DNA of 19,568 bases from Gammaproteobacteria bacterium (lineage in GTDB: Bacteria; Pseudomonadota; Gammaproteobacteria; Eutrophobiales; Eutrophobiaceae). Under the pieces are notes generated by a model that was given only the letters and a program-made list of their open reading frames with translations, did not search any database and had not been told where the DNA came from. Shown here in pieces: positions 1 through 7,498 of the stretch (its first letter is position 1; each line of letters begins with the position of its first letter). Location: assembly GCA_016844485.1 (NCBI GenBank), contig JAENIZ010000017.1, forward strand, positions 1-19,568, written 5' to 3'. A program made the position numbers and the translations under genes.

Positions 1-418
1 CATCCATCAACAGGCTGTCAGTGTATGGCGGCAGATCAGTAATATCGCCATTCTGCTGGATACTTACCAGGGCAGTTAACGCATCCCCATAGAGTTTATC
101 CACATTAGCGCCTGTTAAAACATTCACATAGAGATCAGACCCCAGGTCTGATAACAGTAAAAATCCCTGAACCAGATCCTGACTGAGTATCACGGGTGCA
201 TTAACGCCCGAGGCCCGCAGCCGCATCGTAATATCGATGAACGGTTTACAAGCTTCTCTCCCGGGTGGTGCATCCATTATGATAAAAGACTGATCATCAT
301 ATTGAAGCCGGAAATACCTGCGAAAACTCGCATCCTCGGACGCGGGCAGAAGAGAGTAATTTTTTAAATCAAGTTCGTTCCGCAACCAGGCATGGAGTTG
401 TTCCAGACGTTCAGACAT
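1..418 (-). CDS. amgK: N-acetylmuramate/N-acetylglucosamine kinase AmgK-like, N-terminal part (cut by window edge)
   Basis: Reading the minus strand from the ATG at 418-416 gives 139 open codons to the window edge, so the gene is partial. The protein begins MSERLEQLHAWLRNEL and continues with SEDASFRRYFRL and IIMDAPPG, a pattern typical of the AmgK group of aminoglycoside-phosphotransferase-fold kinases. In the family, AmgK phosphorylates the anomeric position of MurNAc and GlcNAc for recycling of peptidoglycan sugars, with MurU acting next. Only the N-terminal lobe is visible; the catalytic HxD loop would lie beyond the edge, so activity cannot be judged. An AGGGA sequence lies about 10 bases before the ATG and supports this start. 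The gene diverges from kdsD across a 233-base gap. Another APH-fold kinase is possible but fits the N-terminal motif less well. Confidence 0.8.
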   Translation of the reverse strand, partial: MSERLEQLHAWLRNELDLKNYSLLPASEDASFRRYFRLQYDDQSFIIMDAPPGREACKPFIDITMRLRASGVNAPVILSQDLVQGFLLLSDLGSDLYVNVLTGANVDKLYGDALTALVSIQQNGDITDLPPYTDSLLMD

Positions 419-651
419 GATTAACAATCCCTGTCAAAATAAAATATCGCACCATTAGTATGATGTTCCAAAAAGCAGATAATTCATCATTTCACCGAAT
501 CATGAGGATGCCATTTATTCGAAGTTATCTTATATATCTGGCATTATCATGAAATAGTAAACATTAAACACCTGCATCATACTAGAATAACCAGGAGGAT
601 TTACCGTCTGCCAATATTGTCTGTTCGCCGGTAGTAGTAGTTGATATATAT
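419..651. promoter_or_regulatory. Divergent intergenic region between amgK and kdsD
   Basis: This 233-base AT-rich stretch must hold the promoters for both divergent genes. On the plus strand a TAGAAT at 583-588 resembles a -10 box, with a poor -35 candidate (TAAACA at 558-563, 19-base spacing). A strong Shine-Dalgarno-like AGGAGG lies at 593-598 but is about 53 bases before the kdsD ATG, too far to serve it directly. No hairpin with a T-run and no ORF with family resemblance was seen. The promoter assignments are guesses from short matches. Confidence 0.4.
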
Positions 652-1650
652 ATGCCTATGAATAAAGCTAAAAACAAGCACGACCCGCAAAAGATGATTG
701 AACTTGGCCGTGCCGTTATTGAAACCGAAACCCGTGCCGTTGCAGATTTATCTGCCCGTATTGATGATAAATTTGTCACCGCCTGTCAATATATACTTGC
801 TTGCAAGGGCCGTACTGTGGTCATAGGTATGGGCAAATCAGGCCATATCGGCAGCAAGATCGCTGCAACCCTGGCCAGTACCGGAACACCTGCATTCTTT
901 GTCCATCCCGGTGAGGCCAGTCACGGCGATCTGGGGATGATTACCAAAGATGATGTGGTGATCACGCTATCCAATTCCGGTGAAACCGACGAGATCATTA
1001 CCTTATTACCTGTAATCAAACGCCTTAATATTCCTCTCATCTCCCTGACCGGCAATCCTAATTCCACCCTGGCGAAGGCCGCCACAGTCAATATTGATGT
1101 CAGCGTAAAACAGGAGGCATGCCCCCTTGGGCTTGCGCCCACCGCCAGTACTACTGCTGCGCTTGCAATGGGCGATGCACTTGCAATCGCATTGCTTGAA
1201 GCACGCGGTTTCGATGTAGATGATTTTGCCCAGGCCCATCCGGGTGGAATACTTGGCCGCCGTCTGTTATTGCATGTCAATGACATTATGCACACCGGCA
1301 ATGAAATTCCGCGTGTTTATGAAAACACCCTGCTTAAAGAAACATTAGTGGAGATGACCCGGAAGGGACTGGGCACCACAGCAATTGTTGATGAGCATGA
1401 TCATGTGATTGGTATCTTTACTGATGGTGACGTCAGGCGTGCGCTTGATGGTGGTGTTGACGTGCACAAAATGAAAATCGGTAAACTCATGACGCGCAAA
1501 TACAAGGCGATTAACAAAGGCTGCCTTGCTGCCGAGGCGCTTGCCATGATGGAAGATTGCAAGATCAATGCGCTGCTCGTTGTTGATGATCAGGACAAAC
1601 TCATCGGTATTCTGAATATGCACGATCTGTTACGGGCACGGGTGGTCTAA
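652..1650 (+). CDS. kdsD: D-arabinose 5-phosphate isomerase KdsD
   Basis: KdsD interconverts ribulose 5-phosphate and arabinose 5-phosphate, the first step of Kdo synthesis for LPS, in the cytoplasm. The 332-residue product matches the family length (328 in E. coli). An N-terminal SIS domain (about 45-180) carries GMGKSGHIGSK at 59-69, the HPGEASHGDLG stretch at 85-95 and SNSGETDE at 107-114. His196 in QAHPGG corresponds to the family's catalytic histidine. A pair of CBS domains fills about 210-330 and ends LRARVV, as in E. coli. The start is uncertain: ATGs occur at 652 and 658, neither with a good ribosome binding site, while AGGAGG lies far upstream. It heads the LPS run, with kdsC only 4 bases downstream. 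Confidence 0.95.
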   Translation: MPMNKAKNKHDPQKMIELGRAVIETETRAVADLSARIDDKFVTACQYILACKGRTVVIGMGKSGHIGSKIAATLASTGTPAFFVHPGEASHGDLGMITKDDVVITLSNSGETDEIITLLPVIKRLNIPLISLTGNPNSTLAKAATVNIDVSVKQEACPLGLAPTASTTAALAMGDALAIALLEARGFDVDDFAQAHPGGILGRRLLLHVNDIMHTGNEIPRVYENTLLKETLVEMTRKGLGTTAIVDEHDHVIGIFTDGDVRRALDGGVDVHKMKIGKLMTRKYKAINKGCLAAEALAMMEDCKINALLVVDDQDKLIGILNMHDLLRARVV

Positions 1651-1654
1651 CTTC

Positions 1655-2182
1655 ATGCAGGATGTCATTGAGAAGGCGAAACGGATATGCCTGGCGGTAT
1701 TTGATGTTGATGGTGTACTGACCAATGGAGGCCTTATTCTGGGTGAAAGCGGAGACGAATATAAGATCTTTCATGTGCGTGACGGACAGGGCCTGGTGAT
1801 GTTACGGGACAGCGGTTGTCATATCGCGGTTATTACGGCGCGTTCATCCAAAATTGTCTCTGAACGCATGGCCTCACTCGGTATCGAATACGTCTATCAG
1901 GGACAAAATGACAAGGGCAAGGCATTTCTGGAATTAATGGATAACTTAAAGCTGGGCAGGGAGCAAACCGCTTATGTTGGTGATGATGTTATGGATCTGC
2001 CTGCGATGAACCGCGCCGGCCTGGCAATTGCCGTTGCTGATGCGCATCCACTGGTTAAAGAACATGCGCACTGGACAACAACGGCGGCTGGCGGCAATGG
2101 CGCCGCCCGGGAGGTCTGCGATCTGATCATGCAATCGCAGGGGACATTACAGGCACAGATTCAACACTTCCTCAAACATTGA
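1655..2182 (+). CDS. kdsC: 3-deoxy-D-manno-octulosonate 8-phosphate phosphatase KdsC
   Basis: KdsC removes the phosphate from Kdo 8-phosphate, giving free Kdo for CMP activation and LPS core assembly. The 175-residue protein is a short HAD-superfamily phosphatase of the cap-less, tetrameric type. Motif I is FDVDGVLTNG, with the nucleophile Asp17 and the general acid Asp19. The serine/threonine motif II falls in ITARSS near residue 60, and motif IV is GDDVMDLP with Asp110, Asp111 and Asp114. These match the expected Mg2+ and catalytic residues. It follows kdsD by 4 bases and precedes lptC by 53, so co-transcription with both is likely. A different HAD phosphatase is unlikely given the neighbours. 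Confidence 0.95.
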   Translation: MQDVIEKAKRICLAVFDVDGVLTNGGLILGESGDEYKIFHVRDGQGLVMLRDSGCHIAVITARSSKIVSERMASLGIEYVYQGQNDKGKAFLELMDNLKLGREQTAYVGDDVMDLPAMNRAGLAIAVADAHPLVKEHAHWTTTAAGGNGAAREVCDLIMQSQGTLQAQIQHFLKH

Positions 2183-2235
2183 GAAAATATTTACATACTA
2201 CGTTTCGGATATTTAATGTCCGGCCCTGAATAAGC

Positions 2236-2805
2236 ATGGCTGCCCGCTGGAAAATTATTATTGTGCTCGGGCTGCTGGCAATCGGCAGTGCCTGGCTGCT
2301 GAACTACCTGGCCGGTGGAAAGTCTACAACCAAAAATGCGCTGTCACATGAACCGGATTATTACATGGAAAATTTCACCACGATAACCATGGAGCAGGAT
2401 GGGACTGCAAAAAATAAATTATATGCAGAATACATGGCGCATTATCCGGATGACAACACTACCGAACTGCTTAAGCCCGTGCTGGAGGTCTTTCAACAGA
2501 ATAAATTACCCATCATGATTATTGCCGATAAAGGTTGGGTTACAGCGGATAATGAGGTTATTCTATTAAGCGGTAATGTGAAACTATGGCAGGACGATGA
2601 GGCGGGGGAGCGCAAACTGGAAGTTATTACCAGCGATGTAAGGATATTGATGGACCAGGAATACGCTGAAACGGACAAGCCCGCCACACTGACAAGCAAA
2701 AGGACTATCGTAAATTCAACCGGCGTTCGCGCCTATTTTAAAGAAAATCGACTCGAGTTATTACACAATGTGCACGGAAAAATATTGCCTGAACAAATTG
2801 ATTAA
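2236..2805 (+). CDS. lptC: LPS export system protein LptC
   Basis: LptC is the single-span inner-membrane protein that passes LPS from the LptB2FG extractor to the periplasmic bridge LptA. The 189-residue product starts with a short basic stretch (MAARWK) and one membrane helix at about residues 5-25. A periplasmic beta-rich domain follows, with the typical YYMENFTTITMEQDG segment near 43-57 and GNVKLWQDD near 112-120. This is the YrbK/LptC (DUF1239) pattern. The length is close to that of E. coli LptC (191). The gene overlaps lptA by 38 bases, which suggests translational coupling and matched production of the two bridge components. Confidence 0.9.
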   Translation: MAARWKIIIVLGLLAIGSAWLLNYLAGGKSTTKNALSHEPDYYMENFTTITMEQDGTAKNKLYAEYMAHYPDDNTTELLKPVLEVFQQNKLPIMIIADKGWVTADNEVILLSGNVKLWQDDEAGERKLEVITSDVRILMDQEYAETDKPATLTSKRTIVNSTGVRAYFKENRLELLHNVHGKILPEQID

Positions 2806-3334
2806 ATTAACCGCCCTCGTAATCGCATTCTCAATCAGCGTCCATGCATGGGCCCTGTCGACCGACAAAGATCAGCCGATTGAGATACAGGCCGATAACG
2901 CAGAGCTTGATAACAAGAAAGGTGTAACAGTCTATCGCGGCAATGTGATTGTCACCCAGGGCAGTATTCGCATGACCGGCGACACCATGATAGTTCATTT
3001 TACCGAAGGTCAGGATCTCGAAACCGTTGTCATGGAGGGGCGCCCCGCAACATACCGGCAGCTCCCCGACAAGAGTGAAATATACGATGAGGCCGAGGCC
3101 CTGCGCATGGAATATTACGAGTTGAAAAACCTGATCGTGCTTATTGATAATGCGGTGGTTAAACAGGAACAGTTTCGCTTCAGCGGCAACAGGATTGAAT
3201 ATGACACCGAGCTCAGTCAGATCCGGGCCCGTGGCAAATCCCCCCAAGAGACGCCAGATACAGATGACGGCTCAGCCGTACAAAAAGACGATCGGGTAAA
3301 GATCATTATAAAACCCAAGAAAAAAGAAGAATAA
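2768..3334 (+). CDS. lptA: LPS transport periplasmic protein LptA
   Basis: LptA monomers stack into the bridge that carries LPS across the periplasm. The 188-residue product has a signal peptide with a hydrophobic core near 13-27 and a likely signal peptidase I site after AWA at about residue 29. The mature part has the OstA/LptA pattern: DQPIEIQADNAELDNKKG, then YRGNVIVTQGSIRM, with repeating beta-strands, and it ends in a lysine-rich tail (KPKKKEE). The ATG at 2768 lies inside lptC, giving a 38-base overlap. A CTG at 2789 or a TTG at 2798 would shorten the signal peptide's N-region, so the exact start is not certain. The gene sits between lptC and lptB, as in most gammaproteobacteria. Confidence 0.9.
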   Translation: MCTEKYCLNKLIKLTALVIAFSISVHAWALSTDKDQPIEIQADNAELDNKKGVTVYRGNVIVTQGSIRMTGDTMIVHFTEGQDLETVVMEGRPATYRQLPDKSEIYDEAEALRMEYYELKNLIVLIDNAVVKQEQFRFSGNRIEYDTELSQIRARGKSPQETPDTDDGSAVQKDDRVKIIIKPKKKEE

Positions 3335-3396
3335 AAGTTCACCCATTTCGACCTTTACAAAACACGAGCACATAAGGCCAGCGTTTTGCTCAAGGG

Positions 3397-3402
3397 TATA
3401 AT
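3397..3402 (+). promoter_or_regulatory. TATAAT box immediately before lptB
   Basis: A perfect -10 hexamer TATAAT lies 6 bases before the lptB ATG, in the 74-base gap after lptA. No good -35 box is present at 16-18 bases upstream. If used, transcription would begin at or next to the start codon and give a leaderless message. A chance match is quite possible. Confidence 0.2.
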
Positions 3403-3408
3403 GCCACC

Positions 3409-4134
3409 ATGAGCGTACTATCAGTCAGACATATCAGTAAATCCTTTAAATCCCGTCAGGTAGTCAAGGACGTCAGCCTGACTGTGCATGCAGGTGAAAT
3501 CGTTGGACTGCTTGGTCCCAACGGCGCCGGCAAGACCACCAGCTTCCATATGATCGTCGGCCTCATTCCATGCGACAGCGGCACCATACATCTCAATCAA
3601 CGCGAAATCGGCGCCTTGCCCATGGATCAACGATCGCACTTGGGGCTCGGTTATCTCCCCCAGGAGACCTCGGTCTTTCGCCGGCTGACCGTCGCAGAAA
3701 ATATCATGGCCATCCTGCAGACACGTCCTCACCTGAACGAGGCGCAGGCCCAGAGGAGGATGGAGAACCTGATGCGTGAATTTCATATCAGTCATTTACA
3801 TGACAACCTGGGGGCCAGTCTTTCCGGTGGAGAACAAAGACGCGTTGAGATTGCGCGCGCACTGGCCTCTGAGCCCCAATTCCTGTTACTCGATGAACCC
3901 TTTGCCGGAATTGACCCCATATCAATTAATGATATACAACGCATTACCCGTTATCTCAGCCAGCACGGGATCGGGATTCTTGTCACCGATCATAATGTGC
4001 GTGAAACCCTGGGCACCTGTGACCGTGCCTATATTGTCAACGATGGTCGCATAATCGCCGAAGGAACTGCTGATCAGATCCTTGAAAATGAACAGGTCCG
4101 TAAGGTCTATCTGGGCGATAAATTTAATCTGTAA
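3409..4134 (+). CDS. lptB: LPS export ABC transporter ATP-binding protein LptB
   Basis: LptB is the ATPase that drives LPS extraction by the LptB2FGC complex at the cytoplasmic face of the inner membrane. The 241-residue length equals that of E. coli LptB. All nucleotide-binding motifs are present: Walker A GPNGAGKT at 36-43, Q-loop Gln85 in GYLPQE, signature LSGGE at 138-142, Walker B FLLLDEP at 158-164 and switch His195 in VTDHNVRET. The AGIDP D-loop and the SVFRRLTVAENI stretch are typical of LptB as opposed to other small ABC ATPases. lptF and lptG are not in the window, as is usual. A 65-base gap separates it from rpoN. Confidence 0.97.
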   Translation: MSVLSVRHISKSFKSRQVVKDVSLTVHAGEIVGLLGPNGAGKTTSFHMIVGLIPCDSGTIHLNQREIGALPMDQRSHLGLGYLPQETSVFRRLTVAENIMAILQTRPHLNEAQAQRRMENLMREFHISHLHDNLGASLSGGEQRRVEIARALASEPQFLLLDEPFAGIDPISINDIQRITRYLSQHGIGILVTDHNVRETLGTCDRAYIVNDGRIIAEGTADQILENEQVRKVYLGDKFNL

Positions 4135-4162
4135 TAAATTTTAACTTCCACACCTGTAACAG

Positions 4163-4182
4163 CCCGCTATACGGGATTTTTT
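4163..4182 (+). terminator. Weak hairpin with T-run between lptB and rpoN
   Basis: CCCG at 4163-4166 pairs with CGGG at 4172-4175 around a 5-base loop (CTATA), followed by A and six Ts. The stem has only four pairs, so this would be at most a leaky terminator or attenuator that lowers read-through into rpoN. It is seen directly, but its function is a guess. Confidence 0.3.
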
Positions 4183-4199
4183 GGGTTAAACTTATAACT

Positions 4200-5651
4200 A
4201 TGAAACCATCACTGCAATTAAGAGTCAGCCAGAATCTGGCCATGACGCCACAACTGCAACAGGCAATCCGTTTGTTGCAATTGTCGAGCGTTGAATTGCA
4301 AATGGAGGTCCAGCAGGCGCTTGAATCCAACATGATGCTGGAACCTGATGACGATGAGGATAATGACCAACCGGAACAGCAATTAACCGAGCATTTCGGG
4401 GCTAAAGCTGAAAAGAAAATTAATGAAAATGATATATCTCAGGATATACCTGAAGATCTCCCTGTTGATATCGTATGGGAGGATGTTTACGACAGCGGTA
4501 TCAATTCCTCAACCACTTTTAATAATAACGAGCCTGTTTTCTTTGAAAACCAGAATCTCCAGGAAAAAAATCTGCGTGATCACCTGCTTTGGCAATTAAA
4601 CGTCGTCCCAATCAGCGAAAAGGACAAGGCTATAGCGATTGCCATCATTGATGCATTGGATGACGATGGATATCTGAGTTGTAAACTGGAAGAAATTCTC
4701 GATACCGTGGGGGACGATATTGATGTTGAGCTTGATGAAGTTGAGGCAGTACTGAATCTGGTCCAGACCATGGAGCCTGCGGGTATTGCCGCAAGGGATT
4801 TACGCGAGTGTTTAATGCTGCAACTTAATCAATATCCGCCCGGCACCCCCTGGTTGAATAAAGCCAAGGAACTGGTCGATCGGCATCTGGAACTCATGGC
4901 CGCACGTGACTTTAACCAGTTAATGCGCCGCCTGAAAGTAGATCAGAAGGAACTGCAGGGAATTATTACTTTAATACAGTCAATGAACCCCCGACCGGGT
5001 ACTCAGGTTCAGAATGTACAAACAGAATATATAACACCTGATGTTTATGTTAAAAAAGAAAAGGGTATGTGGAGAGTGGAACTTAATACAGACTCAATTC
5101 CAAGATTAAAAATAAATACAAATTATGCAAACATGGTTCGCAGGGCGGATAATAGTACTGACAATAATTCACTGAAGACGCATTTACAGGAGGCACGCTG
5201 GTTTATCAAAAGCCTGCAGAGTCGCAGTGAAACCTTGTTGCGTGTTGCAAGCTGTATCGTCGAGCGGCAACGCGCCTTTCTGGAATTCGGTGATGAGGCC
5301 ATGAAACCTTTGGTATTGCATGATGTGGCTGAGGCGCTCGGAATGCATGAATCAACAATTTCCAGGGTAACAACACGCAAGTACATGCATACTCCGCGTG
5401 GTATTTATGAGCTCAAATATTTTTTCTCCAGTCACGTAACTACGGATCAGGGTGATGCATGCTCATCTACAGCCATCCGCGCCCTGATCAAAAAATTCAT
5501 CAATAAAGAATCACATCAGAAACCTTTGAGCGATAACAAGATTGCAGAATTGCTGTCAGCCCAGGGAATACAGGTTGCACGCAGGACTATAGCAAAATAT
5601 CGTGAAGCAATGGCAATACCACCGTCTAATGAAAGAAAACGCCTGGTGTAA
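4200..5651 (+). CDS. rpoN: RNA polymerase sigma-54 factor RpoN
   Basis: Sigma-54 directs RNA polymerase to -24/-12 promoters that need an AAA+ activator, typically for nitrogen, motility and carbon genes. The 483-residue product has the full domain order. Region I is glutamine- and leucine-rich (1-50, with MTPQLQQAIRLLQLSS). An acidic linker follows (about 52-130, DDDEDNDQPEQQ). The core-binding domain has AARDLRECLMLQL and SMNPRPG, and a helix-turn-helix lies near ESTISRVTTRKYMHTPRG. The RpoN box ARRTIAKYRE is at 460-469. No truncation is visible. The start at 4200 matches the family's N-terminus (MKPSLQLR), though no clear ribosome binding site precedes it. It is followed by hpf and ptsN, the standard order, which links sigma-54 to the nitrogen PTS. 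Confidence 0.97.
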   Translation: MKPSLQLRVSQNLAMTPQLQQAIRLLQLSSVELQMEVQQALESNMMLEPDDDEDNDQPEQQLTEHFGAKAEKKINENDISQDIPEDLPVDIVWEDVYDSGINSSTTFNNNEPVFFENQNLQEKNLRDHLLWQLNVVPISEKDKAIAIAIIDALDDDGYLSCKLEEILDTVGDDIDVELDEVEAVLNLVQTMEPAGIAARDLRECLMLQLNQYPPGTPWLNKAKELVDRHLELMAARDFNQLMRRLKVDQKELQGIITLIQSMNPRPGTQVQNVQTEYITPDVYVKKEKGMWRVELNTDSIPRLKINTNYANMVRRADNSTDNNSLKTHLQEARWFIKSLQSRSETLLRVASCIVERQRAFLEFGDEAMKPLVLHDVAEALGMHESTISRVTTRKYMHTPRGIYELKYFFSSHVTTDQGDACSSTAIRALIKKFINKESHQKPLSDNKIAELLSAQGIQVARRTIAKYREAMAIPPSNERKRLV

Positions 5652-5672
5652 GGGTATAACAATTAAAACAAT

Positions 5673-5975
5673 ATGGGAGCTATTACCCCCGCCCTTCGCG
5701 CATATGTGGACAATAAATTCAACCGGCTGGAAAGACATTTCGATAAAATGACGAAAATCCATGTCATACTCAGTATAGAAAAAGAACGCCAGAAAGCTGA
5801 AGCAACCATACACGTAAGCCATGGAAATGTTTTTGCCGATGAAGAACACGAAGACATGTACGCAGCTATTGATGGTTTAGTCGATAAACTTGACAGACAG
5901 CTCAAGAAACACAAGGAAAAACTGACCAATCATCGCCGGGGAGAATCCAATCTAAAAGGCCAGGAAACAACCTGA
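5673..5975 (+). CDS. hpf: Ribosome hibernation promoting factor HPF, apparently lacking its first beta-strand
   Basis: HPF binds the 30S subunit and helps form inactive 100S ribosomes in stationary phase. The 100-residue product matches short HPF strongly from ITPALRAYVDNKF onward, with LERHFDKMTKIHVIL, RQKAEATIHV and FADEEHEDMYAAIDG. The usual opening of about 10 residues (beta-strand 1, like MQINITGHHVE) is missing: the only ATG is at 5673, and an in-frame TAA sits three codons upstream at 5664-5666. The DNA just before it, in another frame from 5656, reads I-T-I-K-T and would join N-M-G-A-ITPALR after a one-base shift, restoring the family spacing. So the start region looks eroded by a frameshift or miscalled. 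The gene begins 21 bases after rpoN. Confidence 0.8.
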   Translation: MGAITPALRAYVDNKFNRLERHFDKMTKIHVILSIEKERQKAEATIHVSHGNVFADEEHEDMYAAIDGLVDKLDRQLKKHKEKLTNHRRGESNLKGQETT

Positions 5976-6016
5976 ACAATATCTAAAAATTTCTAATTTA
6001 CTTTTTCATTATTGAA

Positions 6017-6463
6017 ATGCACATCTCGGAAATTTTAACCCCCGAGCGCATCTTGTGTAATATAGACACAAACAGCAAAAAAGGCGCCCTGCAGGAACTT
6101 TCAAGGCTCCTTGCCAATACCAGCCAAACATTGACCTGTACAGAAATTTTTGATTGCCTTAACGCCAGGGAAAGACTCGGCAGCACCGGTCTGGGGAATG
6201 GTATTGCAATACCACATGGCCGCCTTAAACATGCCGACAAGCCTGTTGCCGCCTTCCTCAAGTTAAAATCCGGGGTTGATTACGATGCCCTGGATCAACA
6301 ACCGGTTGACCTCCTGTTCGCACTGCTGGTACCGGAAGGCTCGACTAAACAACATCTGCAAATCCTTGCCCGATTGGCAGAAATGTTTTGTAATGACAGT
6401 TTGCTTAATCATCTGCGATTGGAATCTTCCGCACATGGGATATATACACTTCTTACCAGCTGA
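6017..6463 (+). CDS. ptsN: Nitrogen-regulatory PTS EIIA protein PtsN (EIIA-Ntr)
   Basis: PtsN is the terminal phosphate acceptor of the nitrogen PTS. In other bacteria it modulates K+ transport, phosphate sensing and metabolism according to its phosphorylation state. The 148-residue protein is a single EIIA-fructose/mannitol-type domain. Its active-site His67 lies in GNGIAIPHGR, preceded by the conserved RERLGSTGLG at 51-60. The N-terminus (MHISEILTPERI) fits the family and supports the start at 6017, although the ribosome binding site is weak. No transporter domain is attached. hprK begins 6 bases downstream. Its likely phosphate donor is the HPr encoded about 2.3 kb further on. Confidence 0.95.
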   Translation: MHISEILTPERILCNIDTNSKKGALQELSRLLANTSQTLTCTEIFDCLNARERLGSTGLGNGIAIPHGRLKHADKPVAAFLKLKSGVDYDALDQQPVDLLFALLVPEGSTKQHLQILARLAEMFCNDSLLNHLRLESSAHGIYTLLTS

Positions 6464-6469
6464 GCAGCC

Positions 6470-7498
6470 ATGCCAGAAATTATCAACCAATTGACTGTAC
6501 AGGAACTGTTCACAAACCATTGTGAGAAACTTGGTTTGGAGTGGATTGCCGGCCTCCAGGGAGGTAAACGCAAGATAATCCCCGAAGAGAGCAGTGGCGG
6601 CACTTCTACAGTCGTAGATGATGATCTCGATAAACTGCCCAAAGCCGAAACCAGAAAAACCAATACACCGATAAGACAATCCCTCGTGGGTTATTTAAAT
6701 CTTATACACTCGAACCAGATACAGGTACTGGGTGATATGGAGTTGAATTTCATTGAAGGCCTGATGGATATATCGCGCCAGGACTTTATCTCTCAATTAT
6801 TTAAACATCAGCTTGCCTGTATCATTGTCTCCGAGGGCAAAGAAGCGCCGGTTTTTTTAAAACGCAAATGTAATGAAAATAATATCCCCTTGCTTACTTC
6901 TCCCTTGCCGAGTAAAAAATTAACGGATTCATTACATTATTATCTCAGCAATCTGTTCGCCGACGTTACGACCTTGCATGGCGTGTTTATGGAAGTCAAT
7001 TCAATAGGTGTTTTACTTACAGGCCCAAGTGGTATCGGGAAAAGTGAACTTGCATTGGAGCTCATCACCAGAGGACACCGGCTGGTGGCTGATGATGCAC
7101 CGCAATTCTCGCGCATTGCGCCTGACATTATCAGTGGCACCTGTCCCAAGGCGTTGCAGGATTTCCTGGAGGTGCGGGGAATAGGTATTATCAATGTGCG
7201 TAAATTATTCGGAGACAGCGCAATCAAAATATACAAATATCTCCGTCTTGTAGTCCGTCTTGAGCCCATGAAAAAAGCGGGACTAATACAAATGGACCGG
7301 CTTGAGGGCAGCTACAGGACCCGCCGTATTCTGGATCTTGAAATTCCGGAGATCACGGTGCCGGTCGCACCAGGGCGTAACCTTGCTGTTCTCCTGGAAT
7401 GTGCGGCACGCAATCATATAATACGCATGAGCGGCTACAACGCTTCAGAAGAATTTTCAGAACGCCAGCGGATCTTGCTGGAACAAGGCCACAAGTAA
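6470..7498 (+). CDS. hprK: HPr kinase/phosphorylase HprK with an extended acidic linker
   Basis: HprK phosphorylates HPr on Ser46 with ATP or pyrophosphate and reverses this by phosphorolysis, linking energy state to PTS signalling. The 342-residue product has the family's N-terminal domain (about 1-150) and C-terminal kinase domain. His170 in TLHG precedes the Walker A GPSGIGKS at 185-192. The segment LVADDAPQFSRIAPDI follows, then the HprK signature LEVRGIGIINVRKLFG at 233-248. Between GLQGGKRK and LVGYLNLIH lies a linker (about residues 34-70) roughly 25-30 residues longer than I recall for betaproteobacterial HprK. It is rich in Asp, Ser and Thr. It is not the short, kinase-only form of alphaproteobacteria. 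It abuts rapZ with no gap. Confidence 0.95.
   Translation: MPEIINQLTVQELFTNHCEKLGLEWIAGLQGGKRKIIPEESSGGTSTVVDDDLDKLPKAETRKTNTPIRQSLVGYLNLIHSNQIQVLGDMELNFIEGLMDISRQDFISQLFKHQLACIIVSEGKEAPVFLKRKCNENNIPLLTSPLPSKKLTDSLHYYLSNLFADVTTLHGVFMEVNSIGVLLTGPSGIGKSELALELITRGHRLVADDAPQFSRIAPDIISGTCPKALQDFLEVRGIGIINVRKLFGDSAIKIYKYLRLVVRLEPMKKAGLIQMDRLEGSYRTRRILDLEIPEITVPVAPGRNLAVLLECAARNHIIRMSGYNASEEFSERQRILLEQGHK

Noticed and set aside
921..1301. 126-codon minus-strand open frame within kdsD
   Set aside because: It is antisense to the SIS domain, which explains all the coding signal there.
3421..3795. 124-codon open frame on the minus strand inside lptB
   Set aside because: It is fully antisense to a strongly conserved gene, resembles no known family and has no gene-like context.
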